Shown in pieces: positions 48,192 through 56,927 of a stretch of DNA of 64,000 nucleotides (positions within the stretch are counted from its first letter, which is position 1; every line of letters starts with the position of its first letter). Under the pieces are notes generated by a model, which searched no databases, was not told the DNA's origin, and saw only the letters and a list, made by a program, of their open reading frames with translations. Origin of the DNA: JAWKJY01 sp041393535 (GTDB lineage: Bacteria; Actinomycetota; Thermoleophilia; Gaiellales; Gaiellaceae); contig JAWKJY010000001.1 of NCBI GenBank assembly GCA_041393535.1, forward strand, positions 248,001 through 312,000. The letters are read 5' to 3'. A program made the translations under genes and the position numbers.

Positions 48192-48778
48192 GCGAGATGA
48201 CGGAAGAGATCAGCCTCTCCACGCTCAAGCCGGCTCAGCCGAGGAAGGCGCGCAAGCGCGTCGGCCGCGGGCTCGGGTCCGGCAAGGGGCGGTACTCCGG
48301 GCGCGGCATCAAGGGCCAGAAGTCCCGCGCGGGCTCGCACAAGATGCGCGCCGGCTTCGAGGGCGGCCAGATGCCGATCTACATGCGGCTGGGCAAGCAG
48401 CGCGGCAACACGTCGAAGGACGCGATGCCGATCGGCCCGCACCGCACGTACACGCAGCCGGTGAACCTGCGCGACCTCGAGAAGCACTTCGCCGACGGGG
48501 CCGAGGTGACGCTCGAGACGCTGCTCGCAGCCGGTCTCGTCGATCACCTGCGCCACGACGTGAAGATCCTCGGCGACGGCGAGCTGACGAAGAGGCTGAC
48601 CGTGTCCGCGCATCGCTTCTCCCGCGTCGCGCGCGAGCGGATCGAGGCCGCGGGCGGCTCGGTCGTCGAGCTCCGCCCGGGTGGGGCAGCGGCCGCCGAG
48701 GCGCCTGCGCCGGTCGAGGCCGCCGCGCCCGAGGCCGAGCCGCAGGAGCCGGCAGGCGACGACTCGTCCGCCGAGTAG
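48188..48778 (+). CDS. rplO: 50S ribosomal protein L15 (uL15) with acidic tail
   Basis: The 196-residue protein has the uL15 core (KRVGRGLGSGKGRYSGRGIK, GFEGGQMPIYMRLGK) and a tail of about 35 Ala/Glu/Pro-rich residues from about 162. GTG 48188 overlaps rpmD; ATG 48197 is an alternative. It ends five bases before secY. Confidence 0.96.
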   Translation: MSEMTEEISLSTLKPAQPRKARKRVGRGLGSGKGRYSGRGIKGQKSRAGSHKMRAGFEGGQMPIYMRLGKQRGNTSKDAMPIGPHRTYTQPVNLRDLEKHFADGAEVTLETLLAAGLVDHLRHDVKILGDGELTKRLTVSAHRFSRVARERIEAAGGSVVELRPGGAAAAEAPAPVEAAAPEAEPQEPAGDDSSAE

Positions 48779-48782
48779 GTAG

Positions 48783-50036
48783 GTGCTCTCCTGGGTCGTG
48801 AACGCGTGGCGCGTGCCGGAGCTCCGGCGCCGCCTGCTGTTCACGGCCATGATCCTCGCGCTCTACCGCTTCGGTAGCTGGATCCCCGCCCCGGGCGTCG
48901 ACCCGGAGCAGATCAACGACTACCTGCGCGGGCAGAGCGGGACGATCCTCAACCTGTTGAACATCTTCTCGGGCGGCGCGCTCGGGCAGTTCGCCGTGTT
49001 CGCGCTCGGGATCATGCCGTACGTCACGGCATCGATCATCATCCAGCTCCTGACGGTGGTCGTGCCGCGCCTCGAGCAGCTCCAGAAGGAGGGCGAGGGC
49101 GGCTACGCGAAGATCAACCAGTACACGCGCTACGCGACCGTCGGGCTCGCGGCCGTGCAGGCGCTCGGCTACGCGTACCTCTTCAACCGGCAGGGCGCGC
49201 TCGAGCTGAACGCCGGGCGGGTCGTCCTGATCGTCACGACGCTGACCGCCGGGACGATCCTGCTCATGTGGATGGGCGAGCTGATCACCAAGCGGGGCCT
49301 CGGCAACGGCATCTCGCTGCTGATCTTCGCCTCGATCCTCGCGGGCATCCCGGGCGGCATCCGGGCCTGGTACGACAGCGGCCCGTTCGAGCGGCTCGTC
49401 TTCCCGCTGCTCGCCCTCGCGGTCATCGTGGCGGTGGTCTACGTCCAGGAGGGCCAGCGCCGCATCCCGATCCAGTACGCGAAGCGGATGGTCGGCCGGC
49501 GGATGACGACGGGCGGCTCGACCTACATGCCGCTGCGCGTGAACATGGCCGGTGTCATCCCGATCATCTTCGCGGCGGCCATCATGGCCTTCCCGCCGAC
49601 GATCGCGCAGTTCTTCCCGTCGACGCAGACGTTCATCAACGAGCACTTCACGCCGACCAGCTGGCTCTACGTGCTGCTGCAGGCGGTGCTGATCCTCGTC
49701 TTCACCTACTTCTACACCGCGGTCCAGTTCAACCCGATCGACCAGGCCGACAACCTGCGCAAGCACGGCGGCTACATCCCGGGCATCCGTCCGGGACCGC
49801 CCACGGCGCAGTACCTCGACCGCGTGCTGACGCGCCTGACGCTGCCGGGCGCCCTCTGGCTCGCGCTGGTCGCGTCGCTCCCGACGCTCGCGATCCGCTA
49901 CGGCGGCTTCTCGAACTCGACGTCGAGCGCGCTCGGCGGCACGTCCATCCTGATCGTCGTCGGCGTCGCGCTCGACACGATGAGGCAGATGGAGTCGCAG
50001 ATGATGATGCGGCACTACGAGGGCTTCCTGAAGTAG
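48783..50036 (+). CDS. secY: preprotein translocase subunit SecY
   Basis: The 417-residue membrane protein has ten hydrophobic segments, the plug/TM2 region (FSGGALGQFAVFALGIMPYV), the cytoplasmic loop with KRGLGNGISLLIF, and RKHGGYIPGIRPG in the C5 loop. It forms the protein-conducting channel with SecE. GTG 48783 follows GTAGGTAG. Confidence 0.98.
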   Translation: MLSWVVNAWRVPELRRRLLFTAMILALYRFGSWIPAPGVDPEQINDYLRGQSGTILNLLNIFSGGALGQFAVFALGIMPYVTASIIIQLLTVVVPRLEQLQKEGEGGYAKINQYTRYATVGLAAVQALGYAYLFNRQGALELNAGRVVLIVTTLTAGTILLMWMGELITKRGLGNGISLLIFASILAGIPGGIRAWYDSGPFERLVFPLLALAVIVAVVYVQEGQRRIPIQYAKRMVGRRMTTGGSTYMPLRVNMAGVIPIIFAAAIMAFPPTIAQFFPSTQTFINEHFTPTSWLYVLLQAVLILVFTYFYTAVQFNPIDQADNLRKHGGYIPGIRPGPPTAQYLDRVLTRLTLPGALWLALVASLPTLAIRYGGFSNSTSSALGGTSILIVVGVALDTMRQMESQMMMRHYEGFLK

Positions 50037-50078
50037 GCGGCCGCGCTCGCGCCGCACCACCCGCGACCCGGACATCAC

Positions 50079-50657
50079 ATGCCTCTCGACATCCTCCTCC
50101 TCGGTCCTCCCGGCGCCGGCAAGGGCACCCAGGCCAAGCGCCTGGTCGCGACCCACGGCATCCCGCAGATCGCGACCGGCGACATGCTGCGCGAGGCGAT
50201 CGCCTCGGGCACCGAGCTCGGGCTGAAGGTCAAGCCGATCGTGGAGCGCGGCGACCTCGTCCCGGACGAGCTCGTGATCGCCGTCATCCGCGACCGCCTC
50301 GAGCGTCCCGACACGGCCGCCGGCTTCATCCTCGACGGCTTCCCGCGCACCCTGCCGCAGGCGGAGGCGCTGGACGTGATGCTCTCGGAGATCGGGCGCA
50401 CGCTCTCGGTCGTGCTCGAGTTCCAGCTCGACGAGGAGGCGGCGGTCGAGCGGCTGCTCGGCCGCGCCGGCGAGGAGGGCCGCGCCGACGACGACGCCGA
50501 GGTGATCCGCCACCGCTTCGTCGTGTACCGCGAGCGCACCCTGCCCCTGACCGCGTACTACACGGAGCGGGGCGTGCTGGTCGCGGTCGGGGCCGACGGT
50601 GCCGTCGACGACGTCGAGCGCGAGATCGAGTCCGTGCTCTCCGGGCTCGACGCCTAG
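50079..50657 (+). CDS. adk: adenylate kinase
   Basis: The 192-residue enzyme has the P-loop GPPGAGKGTQ (residues 9-18), the NMP part IATGDMLREAIASG and DGFPRTLPQAEAL. The LID is short (about 12 residues after GRAGEEGR) with no zinc cysteines. It converts ATP and AMP to two ADP. It sits between secY and map as in many bacteria. Confidence 0.97.
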   Translation: MPLDILLLGPPGAGKGTQAKRLVATHGIPQIATGDMLREAIASGTELGLKVKPIVERGDLVPDELVIAVIRDRLERPDTAAGFILDGFPRTLPQAEALDVMLSEIGRTLSVVLEFQLDEEAAVERLLGRAGEEGRADDDAEVIRHRFVVYRERTLPLTAYYTERGVLVAVGADGAVDDVEREIESVLSGLDA

Positions 50658-50680
50658 CCGGGCTCGACCGGCCCCTGCCC

Positions 50681-51469
50681 GTGATCATCCGCAAGTCGCC
50701 CCACGAGATCGAGCTGATGGCCGCGGCCGGCGCCGTCGTGGCGCAGACGCTGCAGCTCGTCGGCTCGCAGCTGCGGCCCGGGATCACGACGGCCGAGCTC
50801 GACCGGATCGCCGAGGACCACATCCGCGCGTGCGGCGGCACCCCGACGTTCAAGGGCTACCGCGGCTACCCGGCCTCGATCTGCTCGTCGCCGAACGAGG
50901 TCGTCGTCCACGGCATCCCGGGCGGCTACACGGTGCGGGACGGCGACATCGTCTCGATCGACGTCGGCGTCACGAAGGACGGCTTCGTGGCCGACAGCGC
51001 CTACACCTTCCCGGTCGGCGAGCTCGACGACGAGACGAAGCGGCTGCTCGAGGTCGGGCAGGAGGCGCTCGCCGCCGGCATCGAGCAGGCGCGCCCGGGG
51101 AACCGGGTCGGCGACATCTCGGCGGCCGTGCAGCGCGTCACCGAGGACGCGGGGTTCGCCGTCGTCCGCTCGCTGGTCGGGCACGGCGTCGGCCGGTCGA
51201 TGCACGAGGAGCCGCAGGTGCCGAACTTCGGCCGCGCCGGGCGCGGGCCCGAGCTGGTCGAGGGCATGACGATCGCGATCGAGCCGATGATCAACGCCGG
51301 CGACCAGGAGGTCGTGCTGGCCGACGACGGGTGGACGATCTCGAGCGCGGACGGCTCCGCGTCCGTCCACTTCGAGCACACCGTCGCGGTCACCGCCGAC
51401 GGCCCGCTGGTGCTGACCACGGCCGAAGGCGTCGACCTCGTCGATGTCGCGCGCTCTCTGGTACGATGA
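50681..51469 (+). CDS. map: methionine aminopeptidase type I
   Basis: The 262-residue enzyme has the five metal ligands Asp94, Asp105, His168, Glu201 and Glu232 and the substrate His78 (VVVHGIPGG). It removes the initiator Met from nascent proteins. GTG 50681 is 23 bases after adk. A promoter-like TACGAT lies inside its 3' end (51462). Confidence 0.97.
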   Translation: MIIRKSPHEIELMAAAGAVVAQTLQLVGSQLRPGITTAELDRIAEDHIRACGGTPTFKGYRGYPASICSSPNEVVVHGIPGGYTVRDGDIVSIDVGVTKDGFVADSAYTFPVGELDDETKRLLEVGQEALAAGIEQARPGNRVGDISAAVQRVTEDAGFAVVRSLVGHGVGRSMHEEPQVPNFGRAGRGPELVEGMTIAIEPMINAGDQEVVLADDGWTISSADGSASVHFEHTVAVTADGPLVLTTAEGVDLVDVARSLVR

Positions 51470-51691
51470 CTGGCCGCGGTGCACCCGTCGTCGCGTCGTG
51501 TCCTCGCGCAGTTCCGGCTGCGGCAGGACGGATGCGGGCGGCGTGAGCCGGGCCGCGTCGAGAACAGTCGAAGAATCCGAGTCGAGGGAGAGGCGAGAGG
51601 CAGCAGGAACGAACGGCAGCGCGAGGACGATCGTCCGCCCGCCTGCCCGTCCCCGCTCGTCGCCCGCCTCCGCGAGGGAGCCCGTCCAGAG
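51470..51691 (+). other. leader of alpha operon (infA absent here)
   Basis: This 222-base spacer lies between map and rpmJ, where infA (IF-1) is commonly found. I translated both frames that stay open and found nothing like IF-1. A -10-like TACGAT at 51462-51467 would give a leader of about 215 bases. The stretch is purine-rich near the end (GAGTCGAGGGAGAGGCGAGA). It could be a regulatory leader for S4 or S13 autocontrol; that is inference. Confidence 0.45.
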
Positions 51692-51804
51692 ATGAAGGTC
51701 AGACCGTCCGTGAAGCCGATGTGCGAGCGGTGCCGTGTGATCAAGCGCCACGGCAAGGTGCTCGTGATCTGCACCAACCCGCGGCACAAGCAGAGGCAGG
51801 GTAG
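51692..51804 (+). CDS. rpmJ: 50S ribosomal protein L36 (bL36), one missing base before stop
   Basis: The 37-residue protein MKVRPSVKPMCERCRVIKRH and onwards has the zinc set CxxC, Cys27 and His32. One G is missing at 51799-51801 (GGG should be GGGG) just before the TAG at 51802-51804; uncorrected, the frame would read on into rpsM. A GAGGGAG lies upstream. Confidence 0.92.
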
Positions 51805-51808
51805 CGAG

Positions 51809-52181
51809 ATGGCACGCATCGCCGGCGTCAACCTCCCGCGCGAGGAAGCGCCTCGAGGTGGCCCTGACGTACATCTACGGGATCGGCCCGTCGATCTCGC
51901 GCAAGGTCTGCGCCGACCTGTCGCTGTCCCCGGACGTGAAGGTGCGCGACCTGACCGACGAGGAGGTCACGCGCCTCCGCAACTACATCGACCAGAACCT
52001 CCAGGTCGAGGGCGACCTGCGCCGCGAGCGGTCGCAGGCGATCAAGCGGCTCATGGAGATCGGCTGCTACCGGGGGCTGCGGCACCGGCGCGGGCTGCCC
52101 GCGCGCGGCCAGCGGACCAAGACCAACGCGCGCACGCGCAAGGGCCCGAAGAAGACCGTCGGGCGCGGGAAGAAGAAGTAG
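51809..52181 (+). CDS. rpsM: 30S ribosomal protein S13 (uS13), one extra base near start
   Basis: The start reads MARIAGVNLPRE and then the frame breaks: one extra G at 51844-51845 (CGAGGAAGCG should be CGAGAAGCG). Corrected, it continues KRLEVALTYIYGIGPSISRK to GQRTKTNARTRKGPKKTVGR, 123 residues, normal for S13. The protein is essential for 30S head function, so the break must be a sequence error. Confidence 0.95.
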
Positions 52182-52195
52182 GGGTGATTCGCTAG

Positions 52196-52603
52196 ATGGC
52201 TCCTCCGCGCCGCGCTGCGGCGACCAAGGGACGTGCACGGCGTCGCGTCAAGAAGAACATCGCGATCGGCCAGGCGCACATCAAGACGTCGTTCAACAAC
52301 ACGATCGTCTCGCTCACCGACAAGGACGGCAACGTCATCGCGTGGGAGAGCGCCGGCTCGGCCGGGTTCAAGGGCTCGCGCAAGTCGACCCCGTTCGCAG
52401 CGCAGGTCACGGCCGACGCGTGCGCGCGGAAGGGCATGGAGCACGGGCTGCAGAAGGTCGAGGTGTTCGTCAAGGGGCCGGGCTCCGGCCGCGAGACGGC
52501 GATCCGCTCGCTCCAGGCCGCCGGGCTGGAGATCATCGGCGTGAAGGACGTGACGCCCCAGGCGCACAACGGCGTCCGCCAGAAGAAGCGCAGGAGGGTC
52601 TAG
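52196..52603 (+). CDS. rpsK: 30S ribosomal protein S11 (uS11)
   Basis: The 135-residue protein (NIAIGQAHIKTSFNNTIVSL, GSRKSTPFAAQVTADACARK, KDVTPQAHNGVRQKKRRRV) lies on the 30S platform. ATG 52196 is 14 bases after rpsM. Confidence 0.98.
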   Translation: MAPPRRAAATKGRARRRVKKNIAIGQAHIKTSFNNTIVSLTDKDGNVIAWESAGSAGFKGSRKSTPFAAQVTADACARKGMEHGLQKVEVFVKGPGSGRETAIRSLQAAGLEIIGVKDVTPQAHNGVRQKKRRRV

Positions 52604-52604
52604 C

Positions 52605-53225
52605 GTGGCACGCGATCGCGGTCCCAAGTGCAAGCAGTGCCGCCGGGAGGGCATGAAGCTCTTCCTCAAGGGCGAGCGCTGCCTGACCGAGAAGTGCGCC
52701 GTCGAGCGCCGGAGCTACCCGCCCGGCGAGCACGGTCGCGGGCGGATCAAGCAGTCCGAGTACCTGCTCCAGCTCCGCGAGAAGCAGAAGGCGCGCCGCT
52801 ACTACGGCATCCTCGAGGCGCAGTTCCGCGCCTACTACGAGAAGGCCTCGCGGCAGAGCGGCATCACGGGCGACGCGCTGCTGCGGATGCTCGAGCTGCG
52901 GCTCGACAACGTCGTCTACCGCCTCGGCTTCGCCGCCTCGCGCGCGCAGGCCCGGCAGCTGATCCGGCACGGCCACTTCCACGTGAACGGCCGGCGGGTC
53001 AACATCCCGAGCTACCAGCTGCGGGCGAACGACGTCGTCTCGCTGAAGCCGAGCAGCCCCGCGGAGCAGGTCATCCGGGACGCGACCGACCTCACCGCGT
53101 CGGTCCCGGCGTGGCTGCAGGCGGATCACGACAACCTTGCGGCGAAGGTGCTCAAGGCCCCGGAGCGCGACGAGATCGACGCGCCGGTGCAGGAGCAGCT
53201 GATCGTCGAGCTCTACTCCAAGTAA
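52605..53225 (+). CDS. rpsD: 30S ribosomal protein S4 (uS4, zinc form)
   Basis: The 206-residue protein has an N-terminal zinc site (CKQC, then Cys26 and Cys31) and the S4 RNA-binding domain (LRLDNVVYRLGFAASRAQAR, HGHFHVNGRRVNIPSYQL). It nucleates 30S body assembly and often represses the alpha operon. GTG start one base after rpsK. Confidence 0.97.
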   Translation: MARDRGPKCKQCRREGMKLFLKGERCLTEKCAVERRSYPPGEHGRGRIKQSEYLLQLREKQKARRYYGILEAQFRAYYEKASRQSGITGDALLRMLELRLDNVVYRLGFAASRAQARQLIRHGHFHVNGRRVNIPSYQLRANDVVSLKPSSPAEQVIRDATDLTASVPAWLQADHDNLAAKVLKAPERDEIDAPVQEQLIVELYSK

Positions 53226-53347
53226 CGGCAGCGACCGCGGCGCTGGCCGCGTGGCTCCACCCGGCCGCGAGGCCGGCCGGCTTCCGCCGACGACCGAACA
53301 CCAGGCCCCGACCGCTGCGGCCCAGGCCGCACCGCTAGAGAGGACGC

Positions 53348-54306
53348 ATGGCCAGCAGGACGAGCCTCATGGAATTCCAGGTTCCGAAGATCTCCCGCGA
53401 GGAGGTCGACGAGCATCGCGGCATCTTCGTGATCGAGCCGCTCGATCGCGGCTTCGGCCACACCTTCGGCAACTCGCTGCGCCGCGTGCTGCTCTCGTCG
53501 CTCGAGGGTGCTGCGGTGACCTCCGTCAAGATCGAGGGCGTCGCGCACGAGTTCACGACCCTTCCCGGCGTCCGCGAGGACGTCATCGACATCATCCTCA
53601 ACCTCAAGGGCCTGATCTGCCGCCTCCACGGCGAGTCGCCCGAGATCGAGTGCGGCTCGAGAAGAAGGGCCCGGGCGTCGTCACCGCCGCCGACATCGAG
53701 GCGCCGGCCGACCTCGAGGTCCTGAACCCCGAGCTCGTCGTCGCCGAGCTGTCCGACAAGGGCCGGCTCGAGATGACGCTGACGATCGGCCGCGGCCGCG
53801 GCTACGTCCCCGCGGACATGAACCGCGGGCCGGAGCACACGATCGGCGTGATCCCGGTGGACTCGATCTTCTCGCCGGTGCGCCGCGTGTCGTACGAGGT
53901 CGAGGCCGCCCGCGTCGGGCAGCGAACCGACTACGACCGGCTGACGCTCGACGTCACGACCGACGGGTCGATCCCGCCGCGCGACGCCGTGTCGCAGGGC
54001 GCGGAGATCCTGATCCGGCAGCTCGCCATCTTCACCGACCTCGAGAAGATCGAGGGGCTCGGCGAGTCGGCGGAGGCCGAGGCGGACGTGCCGCAGGCGC
54101 GCGGGATGGAGAACTTCCCGATCGAGGAGCTCGAGCTCGGCGTGCGCAGCTACAACTGCCTCAAGCGCGTCGGGATCGAGACCATCGGCGACCTCGTCTC
54201 GAAGTCCGAGTCCGAGCTCGCCGCGATCCCGAACTTCGGCAAGAAGTCGATCGAAGAGGTCAAGGAGACCCTCGCGGCTCACGGCCTCGTGCTGCGGGAG
54301 GGGTAG
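53348..54306 (+). CDS. rpoA: DNA-directed RNA polymerase subunit alpha, one missing base
   Basis: The N-terminal dimerisation domain (GFGHTFGNSLRRVLLSSLEG) and the C-terminal DNA-binding domain (EELELGVRSYNCLKRVGIET, FGKKSIEEVKETLAAHGL) are both present. The frame breaks at 53650, where GAGTGCGG should read GAGGTGCGG (ESPEIEVRLEKKGPG). Corrected, the protein has about 319 residues, normal for the family. Since alpha is essential, this must be an error in the sequence. It lies 122 bases after rpsD and three bases before rplQ. Confidence 0.96.
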
Positions 54307-54309
54307 GCG

Positions 54310-54744
54310 ATGCGGCATCAGAAGGCCGGCAGGAAGTTCGGGCGCGACTCCGCGCACCGGAAGGCGATGTACGCGAACCTGTGCGTCTCGCTGATCGAGC
54401 ACGGCCGCATCCGCACGACCGAGGCGAAGGCGAAGGAGGTGCGCCCGATCGTCGAGCAGATGATCACGCTCGGCAAGCGGGGCGACCTGCACGCCCATCG
54501 CCAGGCGGTGGCGTTCCTCCGCTCGAAGACGGCGGCGCACCAGCTGTTCGCCGAGGTCGCGCCTCGCTTCGCCGATCGACCCGGCGGCTACACGCGCATC
54601 CTCAAGCTCGGCCCGCGGCAGGGTGATGCCGCGCCGATGGCCTACCTCGAGCTCGTCGACTTCGAGCCCGCCGGTGGCGAGGCGGCCGCCGCGGCGCCCG
54701 CGACGCGCGGCCGGCGCCTCTCGCGCGCCGCAGGCGGCTCCTAG
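54310..54744 (+). CDS. rplQ: 50S ribosomal protein L17 (bL17)
   Basis: The 144-residue protein (RHQKAGRKFGRDSAHRKAMY, RIRTTEAKAKEVRPIVEQMI, GGYTRILKLGPRQGDAAPMA) is bL17 with a short Ala/Arg-rich tail after about residue 118. It closes the alpha operon, followed by a hairpin at 54763. Confidence 0.97.
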   Translation: MRHQKAGRKFGRDSAHRKAMYANLCVSLIEHGRIRTTEAKAKEVRPIVEQMITLGKRGDLHAHRQAVAFLRSKTAAHQLFAEVAPRFADRPGGYTRILKLGPRQGDAAPMAYLELVDFEPAGGEAAAAAPATRGRRLSRAAGGS

Positions 54745-54762
54745 CGACATCCGTGCGACGGT

Positions 54763-54788
54763 GGCGGGCGGCCTGCGGGCCGTCCGCC
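54763..54788 (+). terminator. hairpin after rplQ
   Basis: GGCGGGCGGCC (54763-54773) pairs with GGCCGTCCGCC (54778-54788), 11 bp with one G-U and a four-base loop. No T run follows. It also lies at the end of the convergent unknown gene. Confidence 0.5.
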
Positions 54789-54862
54789 GGCCCCGCCGCG
54801 GGTGCGGCGCGGGTCGCGTGCCCGTGTTCGCGGACGGCGCCCGACCGGGACTGCGCCCGGCG

Positions 54863-55507
54863 CTACTGGAACGCCGTCTCGACGATGCGGAAGATCGCGC
54901 TCCTCAGATCCGCCGTGTTCACCTCGACGGAGACGTCGTACCGCGCGTCGAGCCGCTCGCGCAGGGTCGCCGCGAGGGCGTCCGCCTCCTCCTGGGTGAG
55001 CGCGCCAACGCCGACCCAGCGCCAGTGGCGGGCGATCGGATGCCCTTCCTCGGCGAGGGTCGCAGCGAGCTCGACGGCGGCGGCGTGGCCGTCGCACTCG
55101 ATCCGGACGGTCCAGTCGTACGTCCCCTCGCGTTCGAGCTCCTCGACCTCGGCTGCCGTCCGAGCCTGGATCTCGGCGGCCTGCTCCTCCGGCGTCGTCG
55201 GGAGCGGCAGCGAGGCGTCCTTCCACTCCTGCTCGATCGGATGCCAGCGCGTCGTGCGCACGTCCCCCGTGAGCTCGTGGTCGTCGAGCAGCTCGCGCAC
55301 GACGGCCTCGGCGGCCCTCGCGTGGGCGGGCGTCCTGCCGTAGAGGAAGAGCCGGGAGCCGCTGCGCGTGACGACGATCGACCGGCCGAGCCGGTCGCGC
55401 GCCTCCTCGCCCAGCGTGAGGGAGCGCAGTCGCTCGGTCAGGGAGAACCCGTGCTCGTCGTCGTCGAGGTCGACCTCGACGCGCCATTCGTCGGCGGCGG
55501 CGTCCAT
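54863..55507 (-). CDS. protein of unknown function, two-domain alpha/beta
   Basis: The 214-residue soluble, acidic protein has two similar parts: about 10-85 (SIVVTRSGSRLFLYGRTPAH, VVRELLDDHELTG) and about 130-210 (YDWTVRIECDGHAAAVELAA, EEGHPIARHWRWVGVGALTQ). Both look like small ferredoxin-like folds, and the text of the second resembles ribosome-hibernation-type or antiporter-subunit-type domains without a clear match. I do not recognise the family. The TATGAT nine bases before its ATG overlaps the promoter of the divergent truA gene. It contains no signal peptide. Confidence 0.75.
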   Translation of the reverse strand: MDAAADEWRVEVDLDDDEHGFSLTERLRSLTLGEEARDRLGRSIVVTRSGSRLFLYGRTPAHARAAEAVVRELLDDHELTGDVRTTRWHPIEQEWKDASLPLPTTPEEQAAEIQARTAAEVEELEREGTYDWTVRIECDGHAAAVELAATLAEEGHPIARHWRWVGVGALTQEEADALAATLRERLDARYDVSVEVNTADLRSAIFRIVETAFQ

Positions 55508-55516
55508 GTCTCGATG

Positions 55517-55524
55517 ATCATAGG
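55517..55524. promoter_or_regulatory. overlapping divergent -10 elements between unknown gene and truA
   Basis: ATCATA (55517-55522) is TATGAT on the minus strand, nine bases before the unknown gene's ATG. CATAGG (55519-55524) lies nine bases before the truA ATG on the plus strand. The shared core means the two genes may compete for polymerase. Confidence 0.4.
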
Positions 55525-55533
55525 CGCCAGGAC

Positions 55534-56292
55534 ATGGTCACGATCCGACTGACGCTCGAGGACGACGGCACCGGGTTCGCCGGCTGGGCCCGGCAGCCCG
55601 GGCAGCGGACGGTCGAGGGGGTGCTGCGCGACGCGCTCGGGCGGACGTTCGGGCGGGTCGAGGAGCTCGCGGTGGCCGGGCGGACCGACGCCGGCGTGCA
55701 CGCGACGGGCCAGGTGGTCAGCCTGCGCGTCGAGGGCGGCCCGCCGCCCGAGCGCGCGGCGCTCGCGCTGAACGCGCTGCTGCCCGACGACGTGGCGGTG
55801 CTCGCCTCCGCGGTCGCGCCGGACGGCTTCCACGCGCGCTTCTCGGCGCGGGCCCGCGCCTATCGCTACCGGGTGCTGACCCGGCCGACGCCGTCGGCGC
55901 TCGACCGCCGCCGCGCGCTCTGGCACCCGCGCCCGGTCGACGACGCGGACCTCGCTGCCTGTGCCGCCCTCCTGCCGGGCGAGCACGACTTTTGCGCCTT
56001 CACGCCGACCGAGACGCAGCACGAGGTCTTCGTCCGGGTCGTCGAGGCGGCAGCCTGGACGCGCACCGGCGATCGGCTCGAGCTGACGATCGCCGCGGAC
56101 GGGTTCCTCCGCCACATGGTGCGGACGCTCGTCGGGACGATGCTCCAGGGCGACGCGGCCCGCCTCGCACGGCTGCTCGAGGGTGCGCCGCGCGGCGCCG
56201 CCGGCCCGACCGCGCCGCCGTGGGGCCTCTACCTCGAGCACGTGCGCTACGACGGGGAGGAGCCGCCGGCCCCGCCGGCTAGCATCGGCTGA
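55534..56292 (+). CDS. truA: tRNA pseudouridine(38-40) synthase TruA
   Basis: The 252-residue enzyme has the catalytic Asp52 in GRTDAGVHATGQV, the RRALWHP segment, DFCAFTPTE and FLRHMVRTLVGTM. It modifies the anticodon stem of many tRNAs. It lies just after the alpha operon, as in many bacteria, but behind its own promoter. It overlaps the next gene by one base (TGATG). Confidence 0.96.
   Translation: MVTIRLTLEDDGTGFAGWARQPGQRTVEGVLRDALGRTFGRVEELAVAGRTDAGVHATGQVVSLRVEGGPPPERAALALNALLPDDVAVLASAVAPDGFHARFSARARAYRYRVLTRPTPSALDRRRALWHPRPVDDADLAACAALLPGEHDFCAFTPTETQHEVFVRVVEAAAWTRTGDRLELTIAADGFLRHMVRTLVGTMLQGDAARLARLLEGAPRGAAGPTAPPWGLYLEHVRYDGEEPPAPPASIG
56280..56285 (+). promoter_or_regulatory. 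-10 hexamer TAGCAT upstream of HAD phosphatase
   Basis: TAGCAT-CGGCTG-ATG repeats the six-base layout even though the hexamer lies inside the end of truA, so the phosphatase may also have its own leaderless transcript. Confidence 0.4.
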
Positions 56293-56927
56293 TGCGCTTC
56301 CCGACGGTCCTCTTCGACCTCGACGGCACCCTGATCGACACGGGGCCGATCATCCTCGCGTCGTTCCGGCACGCCACGCGCACCGTCCTCGGCCGGGAGA
56401 TCCCCGACGACGTGCTGATGGCCGGCGTCGGCGGCTCCGGGCTCGTCGCGCAGATGGAGGCGATCGACCCCGAGCGGGCGGCGGAGCTGGTCGACGTCTA
56501 CACGGCGCACAACGTGCCGCTGCACGCCGACGTCCCCGCCTTCCCGGGCATCCCCGAGGTGCTCGTCCGGCTGGACGACGAGGGGCGCCGGCTGGGCATC
56601 GTGACCGCCAAGCGGCGCTCGACCGTCGAGGTCGCGCTCGAGTCGATCCCGATCGGCCGCCACTTCGACGAGCTGGTCGCGTTCGAGGACACCGAGCGGC
56701 ACAAGCCCGCTCCCGACCCCCTGCTGCTCGCCCTGGCGCGGCTCGGCGTCGACCCGGCCGCGGCGGCCTACGTCGGGGACTCGCCGTTCGACGTCCTCGC
56801 CGCCAGGGCCGCCGGCCTGTTCGCCATCGCGGCGACGTGGGGCGCCGTCCACCCGCTCGACGTCGTGCTGGACGCCCGCCCGGACGTCGTCCTCGACGAC
56901 CCGCTGGAGCTGCTCGATGTCCTCTGA
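56292..56927 (+). CDS. HAD-family phosphatase (PpaX/Gph-like)
   Basis: The 211-residue enzyme has the HAD motif I FDLDGTLIDTG (Asp9, Asp11), motif II IVTAKR, Lys in HKPAPDPLLL and motif IV VGDSPFDVLAARAAG. Subfamily IA members of this type hydrolyse pyrophosphate or phosphoglycolate. It is translated from within the truA stop and overlaps ligA by 11 bases. Confidence 0.9.
   Translation: MRFPTVLFDLDGTLIDTGPIILASFRHATRTVLGREIPDDVLMAGVGGSGLVAQMEAIDPERAAELVDVYTAHNVPLHADVPAFPGIPEVLVRLDDEGRRLGIVTAKRRSTVEVALESIPIGRHFDELVAFEDTERHKPAPDPLLLALARLGVDPAAAAYVGDSPFDVLAARAAGLFAIAATWGAVHPLDVVLDARPDVVLDDPLELLDVL

Noticed and set aside
51479..52195. 238-codon frame running through rpmJ into rpsM as a fused gene
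   Set aside because: It arises from the missing base before the rpmJ stop; after one-base corrections L36 and S13 have their normal lengths.
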